From positions 1 to 33,075 of the forward strand of contig CACVAY010000056.1 of assembly GCA_902727985.1 (NCBI GenBank): DNA of 33,075 nt, read 5' to 3'. This document shows, one piece after another, positions 8,045-16,893 of the stretch. Source of the DNA: an uncultured Thiotrichaceae bacterium. GTDB taxonomy: Bacteria > Pseudomonadota > Gammaproteobacteria > Thiotrichales > Thiotrichaceae. Positions within the stretch are counted from its first letter, which is position 1. Each line of letters begins with the position of its first letter. The notes beneath the pieces were generated by a model. The model did no database searches. It saw only the letters and a program-made list of their open reading frames with translations, and had not been told where the DNA came from. A program made the translations under genes and the position numbers.

Positions 8045-8683
8045 TTACCTCAATGTCTCTAATAAATCCATCAGCCCCATCCCGCATTCCTGCAGTATTT
8101 CCATATCCTGCGAGGACTTAGCCATCCCAATACAGCCCTCTAATGTGGCCACAAACACTATAGCGAATTGTTTTGTATTCACATCTTCTCTAACTAGCTG
8201 CCTCGCTTTACCTGACTCAAGTGCATCAGCAATAGCCACTCGCCAGTCTTGGTAAAGCCCTTCAATACGATGTCGAAACCCATCATCAATGCTCGACATT
8301 TCTTGTGATAAATTATTTAAAGGACAACCAAGCTCAATATCCTCTTGAGTCATTTGTTCGCCTGTGTACTGCATAATTTCTTTGAGCGTTTGTATGGGGT
8401 CATTCGTCTGAGCCAGTGGTTTTATCCACTGCTCATGAATAAAATCTTTGAGAATTTCATCAACGACGGCATAACCAATGTCTTGTTTATTGCGAAAATG
8501 GTGATAGAGAGCGCCTTTGGTTAACTTTGTATTTTTTAGAATGTTTTGCAAGCTTGATGCTTGGAAACCACAACGATGAATTTCCTCAAAAGACGCCAAT
8601 AACAATGTGCGCCTTGTTTCCTCAGAGGCGCGTTCAGTATCGCAGCGATTACAACGCCACGCATGCCACCAAGCACTTTTCAT
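8045..8683 (-). CDS. TetR-family transcriptional repressor of the RND operon
   Basis: The N-terminal helix-turn-helix reads RRTLLLASFEEIHRCGFQ, then SLQNILKNTKLTKGALYHHF, typical of TetR/AcrR regulators. The C-terminal part is a ligand and dimer domain. I place the start at 8683 (212 residues), because GGAGTGAGG lies just upstream at normal spacing. An in-frame ATG at 8743 would add 20 residues (with the repeat HTDWYG/HTNWYG) that merely translate the two palindromic operators. It heads the operon and very probably represses itself and the downstream envelope genes, releasing when a hydrophobic ligand binds; the ligand is unknown. The region before the helix-turn-helix is unusually rich in Trp, Cys and Arg (SAWWHAWRCNRC). 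Confidence 0.88.
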   Translation of the reverse strand: MKSAWWHAWRCNRCDTERASEETRRTLLLASFEEIHRCGFQASSLQNILKNTKLTKGALYHHFRNKQDIGYAVVDEILKDFIHEQWIKPLAQTNDPIQTLKEIMQYTGEQMTQEDIELGCPLNNLSQEMSSIDDGFRHRIEGLYQDWRVAIADALESGKARQLVREDVNTKQFAIVFVATLEGCIGMAKSSQDMEILQECGMGLMDLLETLR

Positions 8684-8697
8684 ATTGAACCTCACTC

Positions 8698-8713
8698 CAT
8701 ACCAATTGGTATG
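8698..8713. promoter_or_regulatory. TetR operator 1, perfect palindrome
   Basis: CATACCAATTGGTATG is a perfect 16-bp palindrome ending 15 bases upstream of the tetR start chosen here. Together with a near copy 27 bases away it fits a dimeric TetR-family operator controlling the tetR-RND operon. Confidence 0.75.
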
Positions 8714-8724
8714 TAACTTACATC

Positions 8725-8740
8725 CATACCAGTCGGTATG
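8725..8740. promoter_or_regulatory. TetR operator 2, near-perfect palindrome
   Basis: CATACCAGTCGGTATG repeats the operator with identical outer half-sites (CATACC/GGTATG) and a changed centre. The centre-to-centre distance from the first operator is 27 bp, with 11 bp between the sites, compatible with binding of two dimers. Confidence 0.7.
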
Positions 8741-8873
8741 CAATGCATTTTTTACGTGTAGAAAATATTAATAATCGCTTTTCATAGACAGAAAACTTTT
8801 TCATTGAAACACAAACAAACTCTGTGTCACCCTACAAACTATAAAAGTTTTAAAGGCGAAGGAGCCAGCATAC

Positions 8874-10007
8874 ATGTACGAATATATAGATTCTGAAGAT
8901 CAACTCCGATCCTTTGTCAACGATATTAAAGATGTTGACTGGATAGCACTCGATACAGAATTTATTCGTGAAAAACACTACTATGCCGAACTTTGCCTCG
9001 TGCAAGTTGCAACCAAGGATCGCCTCGTATGCATTGACCCAATGGCCATCAAAGACCTCTCAGCATTTGCTGAAATTCTTAATAATTCCAAAATCATCAA
9101 AGTGCTGCATGCTGCCTTTCAGGATTTGGAAATCTTTTATAATTTATTCGAACGGGTTCCTGCGCCTATTTTCGACTCACAATTGGCCGCAGCAGTTTTG
9201 GGTATTGGCGATCAGATCGGCTATGCGAGACTCATTCAAGATTGTTTGAAAGTGCAACTCGAAAAATCTCAATCTCGAACCAATTGGGCACAACGCCCCC
9301 TATCCACAAAGCAACTCGATTATGCCATTGATGACGTTCGTTATTTACGAGAAGTCTACCCAATGCTCATAGAAAAACTAGAAAAACTCGGCAGAACGAC
9401 ATGGTTGGATAAGGATTTTGACTATCTGACTGAAGCAAGCACCTATGAAGCTGATTTACGAACTATCTGGCAAAAAGTAAAAGGCTCGCAACGTCTAAAA
9501 CCTAAGCAACTCGCAGTTTTGCGTGAACTCGGCGACTGGCGTGAAAGTATGGCCATCAAGAAAAATTTACCTCGTCGCTGGATGGCATCGGATGATGTAC
9601 TCCTTGAAATCGCACAGCAAATGCCGCAACAACCCAGCGATTTTTCACATTTCCGTGGCTTAAATGAAAATAACCCGCATATAAAAGACTGGATTCAATG
9701 TGTGGAAATTGGGCTCGCTGTGCCTGACGATGAATGGCCACGCATTGCCAAATTTAATAAACCTACCGAACAACAGGCGCTACTTATCGATTTATTGATG
9801 CTAATCGTGCGCCACCAAGGTGTTGCAAATAACATTTCTCCAGCTGTTATCGCCGGCCGCAAGCGTGTTGAAAAGATGCTTTTAGCTGGGGAAACGTCAC
9901 TATCAAATGACTGGAGAGGTCACTTAGTTAATGAACAATTTCAGGAAGTTTTAACAGGTGAAGCAAAAATATCGGTAGAAGACGCGCGTAAAGTAGTTAT
10001 CAACTAA
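8874..10007 (+). CDS. rnd: Ribonuclease D
   Basis: A 3'-5' exoribonuclease that trims tRNA and other structured RNA 3' ends. The 377-residue protein has the DEDD catalytic set. Exo I is DTEF, with Asp27 and Glu29. Exo II lies in HAAFQDLEIF, with Asp84. Exo III is YAIDD, with Tyr150 and Asp154, making it DEDDy class. An HRDC domain begins near residue 205 (KPKQLAVLRELGDWRE) and covers RNA binding. AAGGAG lies 9 bases before the ATG. It runs in the same direction as hisB, whose start is about 45 bases downstream, so it may be co-transcribed with the histidine genes. Confidence 0.95.
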   Translation: MYEYIDSEDQLRSFVNDIKDVDWIALDTEFIREKHYYAELCLVQVATKDRLVCIDPMAIKDLSAFAEILNNSKIIKVLHAAFQDLEIFYNLFERVPAPIFDSQLAAAVLGIGDQIGYARLIQDCLKVQLEKSQSRTNWAQRPLSTKQLDYAIDDVRYLREVYPMLIEKLEKLGRTTWLDKDFDYLTEASTYEADLRTIWQKVKGSQRLKPKQLAVLRELGDWRESMAIKKNLPRRWMASDDVLLEIAQQMPQQPSDFSHFRGLNENNPHIKDWIQCVEIGLAVPDDEWPRIAKFNKPTEQQALLIDLLMLIVRHQGVANNISPAVIAGRKRVEKMLLAGETSLSNDWRGHLVNEQFQEVLTGEAKISVEDARKVVIN

Positions 10008-10052
10008 TCATTAAGTGCTATTATCTTTTTTTGATTTTTTAGAGCTGTGCTT

Positions 10053-10649
10053 ATGTCTGAAGAACGTACTGCTACCGTAGAACGGGATACGAGAGAAACC
10101 CAAATTCGCGTCAAACTGAATTTGGATGGTTCAGGAACTTCACGATTCAAGACGGGCGTTCCATTTTTAGAACATATGCTTGACCAGGTTTCACGCCACG
10201 GCATGATTGATTTTGACATCAATGCTAGTGGTGATAATCATATTGATGATCACCACGCCGTTGAAGATATCGGCATTTCAATTGGTATGGCAGTTGCAAA
10301 AGCCGTTGGAGACAAACGCGGCATAACCCGATACGGACACGCCTATGTCCCACTTGATGAAGCACTTTCTCGCGTCGTTATCGACTTCTCAGGACGCCCT
10401 GAATTAGTAGACACTGTTGAATATACTCGTAACAGCTTGGGCGCATTCGACACGCAATTATTCCACGAATTTTTCCAAGGCTTTGTCAATCACGCTAATG
10501 TTACCCTGCACATTGATAATATCCGCGGCAGGAACGCACATCACCAAGCTGAAACTGTATTTAAGGCCTTTGGTCGCGCTCTTCGTATGGCTCTAACGAT
10601 TGACGAGCGCATGGCGGACAATATTCCTTCGACTAAAGGCTCGCTTTAA
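10053..10649 (+). CDS. hisB: Imidazoleglycerol-phosphate dehydratase
   Basis: Catalyses the sixth step of histidine synthesis, dehydrating imidazole glycerol phosphate. The protein of about 198 residues is the monofunctional form, without the phosphatase domain found in E. coli HisB. Manganese-binding histidine/glutamate motifs are visible: [23 protein letters not shown], the central FFQGFVNHA and RNAHHQAE. I chose the ATG at 10053; a GTG two codons earlier is possible, and neither has a strong ribosome site. Its stop overlaps the hisH start (TAATG), so translation is coupled. It is the first gene of the his-tat run. Confidence 0.95.
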   Translation: MSEERTATVERDTRETQIRVKLNLDGSGTSRFKTGVPFLEHMLDQVSRHGMIDFDINASGDNHIDDHHAVEDIGISIGMAVAKAVGDKRGITRYGHAYVPLDEALSRVVIDFSGRPELVDTVEYTRNSLGAFDTQLFHEFFQGFVNHANVTLHIDNIRGRNAHHQAETVFKAFGRALRMALTIDERMADNIPSTKGSL

Positions 10650-11299
10650 TGTCGAGTATTGCAATCGTTGATTACGGGATGGGCAATCTACGCTCTGTCT
10701 CACAAGCCCTAAAACACGTTGCAGCTGATGGAACCCGAATCGAAATAACATCAGATCGCCAACACATTTTAAATGCAGACAAAGTTGTTTTCCCTGGACA
10801 GGGAGCAGCTCGGGATTGCATGCGCTCTTTAAAGGAGTACGACCTTGTTGATGTCGTACTGCAAGCCTCAGAAGAAAAACCTTTTCTCGGCATCTGCATG
10901 GGCATGCAAGTATTGATGCAAACCAGTGCTGAAAACGATGGTGTTGATTGTCTCGGTAAATTCAGTGGACAGGTTAAACGCTTCAAAGATGCACCCGAGA
11001 TAGCAAACTCAGAGGAAAAACTCACCTTCCCACAAATGGGCTGGAATCAGGTTTTCCAAACAACCGATCACCCACTTTGGCACAGCATTGATGATGCTGC
11101 ACGTTTCTATTTTGTGCACAGTTACTTTGTTTCAGTCGATGACCCTTCGCTAAGCTGTGGCGAAACCGAGTATGGCATTCGTTACACCTCTGCTATCGCC
11201 AAGGACAGCGTATTTGCTATTCAGTGCCATCCAGAAAAAAGCGCTGATGACGGACTGCAACTTCTGAAAAACTTTACCCAATGGGATGGGAAAGCCTAA
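10649..11299 (+). CDS. hisH: Imidazole glycerol phosphate synthase, glutaminase subunit
   Basis: Releases ammonia from glutamine and channels it to HisF. The 216-residue class I glutamine amidotransferase shows the nucleophile Cys83 in GICMGMQ and the His194/Glu196 pair in QCHPEKS, plus the oxyanion-region sequence [12 protein letters not shown]. The start codon overlaps the hisB stop by one base. HisA begins 2 bases after its stop. Confidence 0.96.
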   Translation: MSSIAIVDYGMGNLRSVSQALKHVAADGTRIEITSDRQHILNADKVVFPGQGAARDCMRSLKEYDLVDVVLQASEEKPFLGICMGMQVLMQTSAENDGVDCLGKFSGQVKRFKDAPEIANSEEKLTFPQMGWNQVFQTTDHPLWHSIDDAARFYFVHSYFVSVDDPSLSCGETEYGIRYTSAIAKDSVFAIQCHPEKSADDGLQLLKNFTQWDGKA

Positions 11300-11301
11300 A
11301 C

Positions 11302-12039
11302 ATGTTATTCATACCTGCAATAGATTTAAAGGACGGCAAATGTGTTCGTCTTCGCCAAGGCCGCATGGAAGAAACCACGGTATTCTCAGATAGTCCTGTC
11401 GATATGGCTCAGCAATGGGTTGATGAAGGCGCACGTCGCTTACATCTCGTTGATCTTAATGGCGCATTTGCTGGCGAACCCGTTAATGGTGACGTCATAG
11501 AGGCCATCGCCAAACAATTTCCTGATATTCCAGTACAGATTGGTGGAGGAATTCGTGATGCTGAGACCGTAGCTGCGTATATTAAAGCAGGCGTTCAATA
11601 CTGCATCATCGGTACAAAGGCTGTTGAAGAGCCCGACTTTGTCATTGAGCTATGTAAACAATTCCCAGGACATATTATTGTAGGTATCGACGCTAAAAAT
11701 GGCATGGTTGCTACAGAAGGCTGGGCTGAAGTTTCGAGCGTATCCGCGATTGATCTTGCCAAACAATTTGAAGAAGCTGGCGTAAGCGCCATCGTCTATA
11801 CCGATATCGCTCGCGATGGCATGATGCAAGGACTGAACCTTGAAGCGACCGTCGAACTAGCTGAGAGTATCAATATCCCTGTTATTGCTTCAGGCGGCAT
11901 GACCAACATGGACGATGTCCATTCAGTGAGTGCAAAACAAGATACTGGCATCATGGGGGCAATCCTAGGGCGCTCAATCTATGAAGGCACAATCAGTCTT
12001 TCTGGTGCTCAACAATATGCTGACGAGCCAGGAGCCTAA
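11302..12039 (+). CDS. hisA: Phosphoribosylformimino-AICAR-phosphate isomerase
   Basis: Amadori isomerase of histidine synthesis that converts ProFAR to PRFAR. The start at 11302 gives 245 residues, the usual length, beginning [17 protein letters not shown] with catalytic Asp8. An earlier in-frame ATG at 11281 lies inside hisH and would add seven non-conserved residues. The second catalytic aspartate is in YTDIARDGM. Phosphate-binding glycine motifs of the TIM barrel, QIGGGIRD and ASGGMT, are present. Two bases separate it from the hisH stop and one base from hisF. Confidence 0.96.
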   Translation: MLFIPAIDLKDGKCVRLRQGRMEETTVFSDSPVDMAQQWVDEGARRLHLVDLNGAFAGEPVNGDVIEAIAKQFPDIPVQIGGGIRDAETVAAYIKAGVQYCIIGTKAVEEPDFVIELCKQFPGHIIVGIDAKNGMVATEGWAEVSSVSAIDLAKQFEEAGVSAIVYTDIARDGMMQGLNLEATVELAESINIPVIASGGMTNMDDVHSVSAKQDTGIMGAILGRSIYEGTISLSGAQQYADEPGA

Positions 12040-12040
12040 A

Positions 12041-12814
12041 ATGGGACTCGCAAAACGTATTATTCCCTGTCTTGATGTTGATAATGGTCGTGTTGTAAAA
12101 GGCGTAAACTTCGTCAATATTCGTGACGCTGGAGACCCGGTAGAAATTGCACGTCGCTACAATGCGGAAGGTGCCGATGAAATTACCTTTCTGGATATCA
12201 CCGCAAGCTCTGACGATCGTGAAACTATTTTGCATGTTATCGAAGATGTCGCAACACAAGTCTTTATCCCACTTACCGTAGGTGGTGGTGTCCGTAAAGT
12301 CGAAGATGTGCGTAAGCTACTCAATGCAGGCGCTGACAAAGTTGCAATCAATACTGCTGCAGTATTCACGCCTGAGTTAGTCAAAGAAGCCAGTGATTAC
12401 TTTGGTTCGCAGTGCATTGTTGTCGCTATTGATGCAAAACAGGTTAGCGAAGAAGGCGAACCACTCAAGTGGAATATCTTTACTCACGGCGGCCGCAAAG
12501 ACGCTGGAATCGATGCTGTAGAATGGGCTGAAAAGATGGCCGAACTGGGTGCCGGCGAATTACTCGTAACGAGTATGGATCGCGATGGTACCAAAATCGG
12601 TTTTAATTTACCCCTGACAAAAGCTATTACTGATGCTGTCGATATCCCTGTTATTGCCTCAGGCGGCGTCGGGAACTTGCAACATCTTGCAGATGGCGTC
12701 CTGAAAGGTCATGCTGATGCGGTACTTGCTGCGAGTATTTTTCACTTTGGCGAATACACGGTAGGTGAAGCAAAACAACATTTAGCCGCTCAAGGCATTG
12801 AAATGCGACTTTAA
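12041..12814 (+). CDS. hisF: Imidazole glycerol phosphate synthase, cyclase subunit
   Basis: Uses ammonia from HisH to close the imidazole ring and release AICAR. The start at 12041 gives 257 residues beginning [13 protein letters not shown] (catalytic Asp12 here). It has AGGAG about 7 bases upstream, which decides against a longer start inside hisA. The second catalytic Asp is in TSMDRDGTK. Phosphate loops are TVGGGVRK and ASGGVGN. It belongs to the tight hisBHAF run. The next gene is hisE after 16 bases; no hisI lies between. Confidence 0.96.
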   Translation: MGLAKRIIPCLDVDNGRVVKGVNFVNIRDAGDPVEIARRYNAEGADEITFLDITASSDDRETILHVIEDVATQVFIPLTVGGGVRKVEDVRKLLNAGADKVAINTAAVFTPELVKEASDYFGSQCIVVAIDAKQVSEEGEPLKWNIFTHGGRKDAGIDAVEWAEKMAELGAGELLVTSMDRDGTKIGFNLPLTKAITDAVDIPVIASGGVGNLQHLADGVLKGHADAVLAASIFHFGEYTVGEAKQHLAAQGIEMRL

Positions 12815-12830
12815 CCCCATAGGTAATGGT

Positions 12831-13154
12831 ATGAGTAACGAATCAGTACTCCAACATATTGCAAATGTGTTAGAGTCTCGAAAATCCGCAGCACCTGATA
12901 GCTCCTATGTTGCCAAACTGTATGATAAGGGCCTTGATTCCATTTTAAAAAAAGTGGGTGAAGAGGCTACAGAAACAGTTATGGCAGCAAAAGATGGCGA
13001 CCAATCCCATATTATTTATGAGGTAGCTGATCTGTGGTTTCATACAATGGTGCTTTTAGCACATCAAGGGTTATCACCCGATGATGTGTTGAAAGAATTA
13101 GAACGTCGCTTTGGCACATCAGGCTTGGTCGAGAAAGCGAATCGAAATAAATAA
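12831..13154 (+). CDS. hisE: Phosphoribosyl-ATP pyrophosphatase
   Basis: Hydrolyses phosphoribosyl-ATP to phosphoribosyl-AMP in the second step of histidine synthesis. The 107-residue protein (start 12831, with GGTAATGG upstream; the in-frame upstream extension overlaps hisF and is not conserved-looking) has the metal-binding MazG-like core [16 protein letters not shown], then [14 protein letters not shown]. It stands alone rather than fused to HisI as in E. coli. The cyclohydrolase gene hisI is not adjacent or elsewhere in this window. tatA starts 12 bases downstream. Confidence 0.95.
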   Translation: MSNESVLQHIANVLESRKSAAPDSSYVAKLYDKGLDSILKKVGEEATETVMAAKDGDQSHIIYEVADLWFHTMVLLAHQGLSPDDVLKELERRFGTSGLVEKANRNK

Positions 13155-13166
13155 CTGGAGAATCAC

Positions 13167-13406
13167 ATGGGATTCAGTGGAATTAGCCCTTGGTCATTAT
13201 TATTAATCTTGGTTATCGTACTTTTATTATTCGGCACAAAACGCCTTCGTAACGTAGGTGGCGATCTAGGCGGTGCGATTAAAAACTTCAAAAAGTCGAT
13301 GAGCGAGACTGAGAAAAAAGAAGCAGAAAAGAAACAAGTTGCTCAAAAAGAAGCTGGTCAGGTCATTGACAGCGAAGCAACGACTAAAACTCAAGATAAA
13401 GTATAA
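13167..13406 (+). CDS. tatA: Sec-independent translocase protein TatA
   Basis: A pore-forming subunit of the twin-arginine translocase of the inner membrane. The 79-residue protein shows an N-terminal membrane helix ([16 protein letters not shown]), the [22 protein letters not shown] hinge and amphipathic helix region, then a charged tail. CTGGAGAA lies 8-9 bases before the ATG. It is encoded 12 bases after hisE and 6 before tatB, so histidine synthesis and Tat genes probably share a transcript. AmiC, encoded in the same window, looks like a Tat client. Confidence 0.95.
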   Translation: MGFSGISPWSLLLILVIVLLLFGTKRLRNVGGDLGGAIKNFKKSMSETEKKEAEKKQVAQKEAGQVIDSEATTKTQDKV

Positions 13407-13412
13407 CCCCTT

Positions 13413-13802
13413 ATGTTTGATGCTGGCTTTCTTGAGATGATGGTCATTGGCGTTATCGCCCTGCTCATCGTAGGCCCCGAGCGCCTGCCTGGCATCGCCA
13501 GAAAAGCGGGAGCGTTTCTTGCACGCGCCAAAGCCTTTGTTTCCTCAACGAAAGCTGATATCGAAAAAGAACTTCATGCTGAAGAAATGAAAGACATGCT
13601 TTCTAAGCAAAGTGCTGAAATAGAAGAGCTTAAAAACATGGTGCATGATACACAACGCACAATCCATCAGGAAACATCGGGCATTGAGGCACAAATCGCA
13701 GAACGAGCAGCCTCAAGCACCTCAGCTTCTGATTTAACTGACGATGACTTTGAGCCTGCTCAGAGCAAATCTGATGCAGATAAACCCAAAGCAAAATCCT
13801 GA
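13413..13802 (+). CDS. tatB: Sec-independent translocase protein TatB
   Basis: Tat receptor subunit that works with TatC in signal-peptide recognition. The 129-residue protein has the short membrane helix FLEMMVIGVIALLIVGPERLPGIAR, with the conserved Glu near the start (FLEM) and the GPERLP hinge, then a long amphipathic/coiled region and a polar C terminus. It lies between tatA and tatC with spacings of 6 and 17 bases. Confidence 0.95.
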   Translation: MFDAGFLEMMVIGVIALLIVGPERLPGIARKAGAFLARAKAFVSSTKADIEKELHAEEMKDMLSKQSAEIEELKNMVHDTQRTIHQETSGIEAQIAERAASSTSASDLTDDDFEPAQSKSDADKPKAKS

Positions 13803-13819
13803 TCTCTACGACATAAATC

Positions 13820-14962
13820 ATGGCAACTAACCAAGAATCACAAGACTCATCATCAGCCGCAGCGGGTGGCATGGGATTCCTCGCTCACCTGATTGAGCTT
13901 AGAGATCGTCTTCTTAGAATGGTCTTAGTGCTTGGTGTCGTTTTCATCATCTTGTTTCCCTTTGCTCAAGACTTATATGAATGGCTTGCCGCACCAGTGC
14001 TCAACCAAACGAGTGCTGGAATGATTGCAACAGGACCAATAGCACCAGTCTTTATCCCCTATAAAGTGGCTCTACTTGCCGCATTCCTAATATCACTCCC
14101 CTATATCTTTTATCAAATGTGGTCATTTATTGCTCCAGGTTTGTATAAACATGAAAAACGGCTAGTTGTTCCCCTGATCGTTTCAAGTGTCACACTCTTC
14201 TATACCGGCATTGCTTTTGCCTACTATCTGCTATTACCAATGATCTTCAAAGTCGTCCAAGCGATGACGCCTGAAGGTGTAGCTGCGATGCCAGACATCA
14301 GTGCCTATCTTGATTTTGTCATGATGATATTCATTGCCTTCGGTTTTGGATTCGAAATGCCAATTGCAACCATTCTCATTATCAGCACTGGCATGATCAG
14401 CGCCAAAGAGCTTGGCAAAAAACGTCCCTATGTGGTGGTTGGTGCATTCGTCATTGGCATGCTGTTAACCCCACCTGATATTATCTCTCAAATCATGCTC
14501 GCCATTCCGATGTGGCTGCTATTTGAACTGGGCCTCTTTTTAAGCCGCTTCTTCAAACAAGAATTAAAGGCCGCAGGTAAAGCTCGTGAAGAAGTTGACC
14601 GTTTAGAAAGAGATAAAATGGATAAAGAAGATGCAGATGCTGCAAAATTAGCTGCTGGATCTTCAGTTGCTGCGGCGACAGCTGCAGCCGCCACATCCAG
14701 CGACAGCTCTGCCGATGATGCACCGATGTGGGAAGATGATAAATATACCTATGAAGATGATAATGACGTTAATCTCGATGATGAGGATTACGTTCCTCTT
14801 ACCGAAGAGGAAATGGACGCGGAATTAGACCGTATTGAGGCTGAAGAGGCGGAGCAAGACGCACGTGATAGAAACACGTCAAAACCATCGCCTTCAGCCG
14901 ATGAAGGTAATGCAGACGCAGACTCTTCACAAAACAATAACAAAGACACGAAAAGCAAATAA
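13820..14962 (+). CDS. tatC: Sec-independent translocase protein TatC with long acidic C-terminal extension
   Basis: Core receptor of the Tat translocase with six membrane helices in roughly residues 30-250. Conserved features are LIELRDRLLR at the N terminus, the FIAPGLYKHEKRL loop with the essential Glu, and LTPPDIISQ with the conserved Asp in the last loop. The family is usually about 250-260 residues; this protein has 380. The extra part after about residue 255 is a charged helix (KAREEVDRLERDK), an Ala/Ser run and a very acidic stretch rich in Asp and Glu, ending in a Ser/Asn/Lys-rich tail. By topology it should lie in the cytoplasm. Its function is unknown. Confidence 0.95.
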   Translation: MATNQESQDSSSAAAGGMGFLAHLIELRDRLLRMVLVLGVVFIILFPFAQDLYEWLAAPVLNQTSAGMIATGPIAPVFIPYKVALLAAFLISLPYIFYQMWSFIAPGLYKHEKRLVVPLIVSSVTLFYTGIAFAYYLLLPMIFKVVQAMTPEGVAAMPDISAYLDFVMMIFIAFGFGFEMPIATILIISTGMISAKELGKKRPYVVVGAFVIGMLLTPPDIISQIMLAIPMWLLFELGLFLSRFFKQELKAAGKAREEVDRLERDKMDKEDADAAKLAAGSSVAAATAAAATSSDSSADDAPMWEDDKYTYEDDNDVNLDDEDYVPLTEEEMDAELDRIEAEEAEQDARDRNTSKPSPSADEGNADADSSQNNNKDTKSK

Positions 14963-14987
14963 AGACGTAACTACTGACTGGATATAA

Positions 14988-15006
14988 CGCCACTAGAACA
15001 GTGGCG
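14988..15006 (+). terminator. Hairpin after tatC
   Basis: CGCCACT, an AGAAC loop and AGTGGCG form a perfect 7-bp stem 25 bases after the tatC stop codon. The T-tract is poor, so it may act as a weak terminator or as 3'-end protection of the his-tat transcript. Confidence 0.45.
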
Positions 15007-15072
15007 ACATACTGTCATATAGATTTACATACCACTCTTTCTGAATAAGGAATACACAGAAGCCCTCTGCCT

Positions 15073-16251
15073 ATGCATAAAAAGTCACGCAAATTTGCCA
15101 CATTAGCCATTCGAGAAGGCCATCATCAGACCCCTGAACAAGAACATTCTGAAGCCATCTTCCCTACCTCCAGTTATACATTTGCTAACGCCGAAGAAGC
15201 CGCCGCTAAGTTTTCTGGAGACATAGCTGGTAATATTTATTCTCGATTTAACAACCCTACCGTTCGCTATTTCGAAGAACGACTCGCTGCACTAGAAGAA
15301 GGAGAATCTTGTGTAGCAACCTCCTCAGGTATGTCTGCGATTTTGGCAACCATGATGGGGCTCTTACAGCAGGGTGATGAAATTGTCTGCTCAAAGTCCA
15401 TTTTTGGAACAACGACTAACCTCTTCAATAATTATCTTACGAAATTTGGTATCAAGTTTACCTTTGTTGATCTCACTGATCTTGAAGCATGGGAAACTGC
15501 CATTACTAACAAAACGCGACTGTTATTTGCTGAGACACCCTCCAACCCACTGACAGAAATTGTCGATATAAAAGCCCTGTCTCAGATTGCTCACCGCAAC
15601 GATGCATTATTAGTGATTGATAACTGTTTTTGCACCCCCGCTTTACAAAAACCCTTAACTCTCGGTGCTGACATTGTTGTTCATTCAGCAACAAAATATA
15701 TTGACGGGCAAGGCCGATGTATTGGTGGTGCTGTTGTTGGCGATAAAGAACTCGTCGGCAATCAAATCTTTGGAGTTCTGCGCTCAGCCGGTATGACAAT
15801 GAGCCCATTTAACGCCTGGGTCTTCCATAAAGGACTAGAAACACTCGATATTCGCATGAGCGCGCATTCACAAAACGCCTCTACACTAGCACACTGGTTA
15901 GACCAGCAAGAATCTATCGAGCAAGTTTATTACCCTGGCCTCACAAGCCATCCACAACACGAATTAGCCCTGCAACAACAATCCGACTTTGGCGGTATTG
16001 TTTCATTTGCCGTTAATGGCGGGAAAGAAGCAAGCTGGAATGTCATGAACCACTGCGAACTATTATCAATTACGGCGAACTTAGGCGATACTAAAACAAC
16101 GATTACACACCCTGCATCAACCACACATGGTCGACTTTCAGCAGAGGAACGAGCCAGCGCAAACATTACTGACGGACTCATTCGCGTTGCTGTTGGCCTA
16201 GAACATATTGATGATATCATTGGTGACTTCAAAACAGGGCTGAAATCATAA
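15073..16251 (+). CDS. metZ: O-succinylhomoserine sulfhydrylase
   Basis: A PLP enzyme that joins O-succinylhomoserine (or O-acetylhomoserine) with sulfide to give homocysteine in the direct sulfhydrylation route to methionine. The 392-residue protein belongs to the Cys/Met metabolism gamma-family. The Schiff-base lysine is Lys208 in HSATKYIDGQGR, whose DGQGR continuation is typical of MetZ rather than MetB. Other family blocks are YSRFNNPTV, ATSSGMSAI and DNCFCTPAL. Close relatives include cystathionine gamma-synthase, so activity is inferred. It pairs functionally with metA at the left end of the window. No clear terminator follows it. Confidence 0.9.
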   Translation: MHKKSRKFATLAIREGHHQTPEQEHSEAIFPTSSYTFANAEEAAAKFSGDIAGNIYSRFNNPTVRYFEERLAALEEGESCVATSSGMSAILATMMGLLQQGDEIVCSKSIFGTTTNLFNNYLTKFGIKFTFVDLTDLEAWETAITNKTRLLFAETPSNPLTEIVDIKALSQIAHRNDALLVIDNCFCTPALQKPLTLGADIVVHSATKYIDGQGRCIGGAVVGDKELVGNQIFGVLRSAGMTMSPFNAWVFHKGLETLDIRMSAHSQNASTLAHWLDQQESIEQVYYPGLTSHPQHELALQQQSDFGGIVSFAVNGGKEASWNVMNHCELLSITANLGDTKTTITHPASTTHGRLSAEERASANITDGLIRVAVGLEHIDDIIGDFKTGLKS

Positions 16252-16332
16252 AAGTACCTAAAATGCACTTTACTTTCGGCACTAATAAATTTCATATAAA
16301 CTTCAGTTTACTTTCGTCTATACTCATATTAA

Positions 16333-16893
16333 ATGAAAAATCTCATATTACATACACTCCTTATTTTCGGTCTTTCTGCTTGCAATGAAGAATCACGAGA
16401 AATAACAAATTCGCCCGACAAGTCAACGGTTACTGAAACCCGATATGAGTCAACGGCAAACCAAGTGCAGGACGATACAGAAAAGCCCAACACCCAGGCA
16501 CCCAACTTCCGTTTTCGTGATAGCTTTACTGCAGACTCCCCGTCAACCGAAGAAGCTCCCACTAGCGACACAACAAATAAAGTCACTGCAGAAAGGACTA
16601 GTACTCCTTCAACCACTCATATGGCTGAAGCGAAACCTGTTACACAAGCTACTGAAGAAAATGAAGCTCAACAAACAGCGAACGTCATAAACCTCCCTAA
16701 AAATGACACCTTAAATGTTCGCAAACGAGCAGGAACTAACAACACCATCCTTGAAAAACTTGCACCGAACGACAAAGTCATTGTTACAGGCAAGTCCAAG
16801 ACAACCAAAGATGGACAACAATGGCTCGAAATAATCACCAAGAAGAAGGTTACTGGCTGGGTGAATGATCATTACCTCAGACTCAATGACTAA
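16333..16893 (+). CDS. Lipoprotein with C-terminal bacterial SH3 domain
   Basis: The 186-residue protein starts with a lipoprotein signal peptide whose lipobox LSAC puts the lipidated cysteine at residue 17. Residues about 20-115 are low-complexity, rich in Thr, Ser, Glu and Pro, a likely flexible tether. The C-terminal 65 residues form an SH3b domain (LNVRKRAGTNNTILEKL, WLEIITKKKVTGWVNDHYL), a fold that usually binds peptidoglycan or peptide. Likely an envelope anchor or sensor protein. There is no ribosome site upstream, and a TATACT box at 16319-16324 sits only 8 bases before the ATG, so a leaderless transcript is possible. Confidence 0.8.
   Translation: MKNLILHTLLIFGLSACNEESREITNSPDKSTVTETRYESTANQVQDDTEKPNTQAPNFRFRDSFTADSPSTEEAPTSDTTNKVTAERTSTPSTTHMAEAKPVTQATEENEAQQTANVINLPKNDTLNVRKRAGTNNTILEKLAPNDKVIVTGKSKTTKDGQQWLEIITKKKVTGWVNDHYLRLND

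Noticed and set aside
8684-8743. N-terminal 20-residue extension of the TetR protein
   Set aside because: It translates the two operator palindromes and the ribosome binding site of the internal ATG; the repeat HT(D/N)WYG is a by-product of DNA symmetry.
10008-10052. Histidine leader peptide or attenuator before hisB
   Set aside because: Only 45 bases lie between rnd and hisB, with no His-rich short frame and no competing hairpins.
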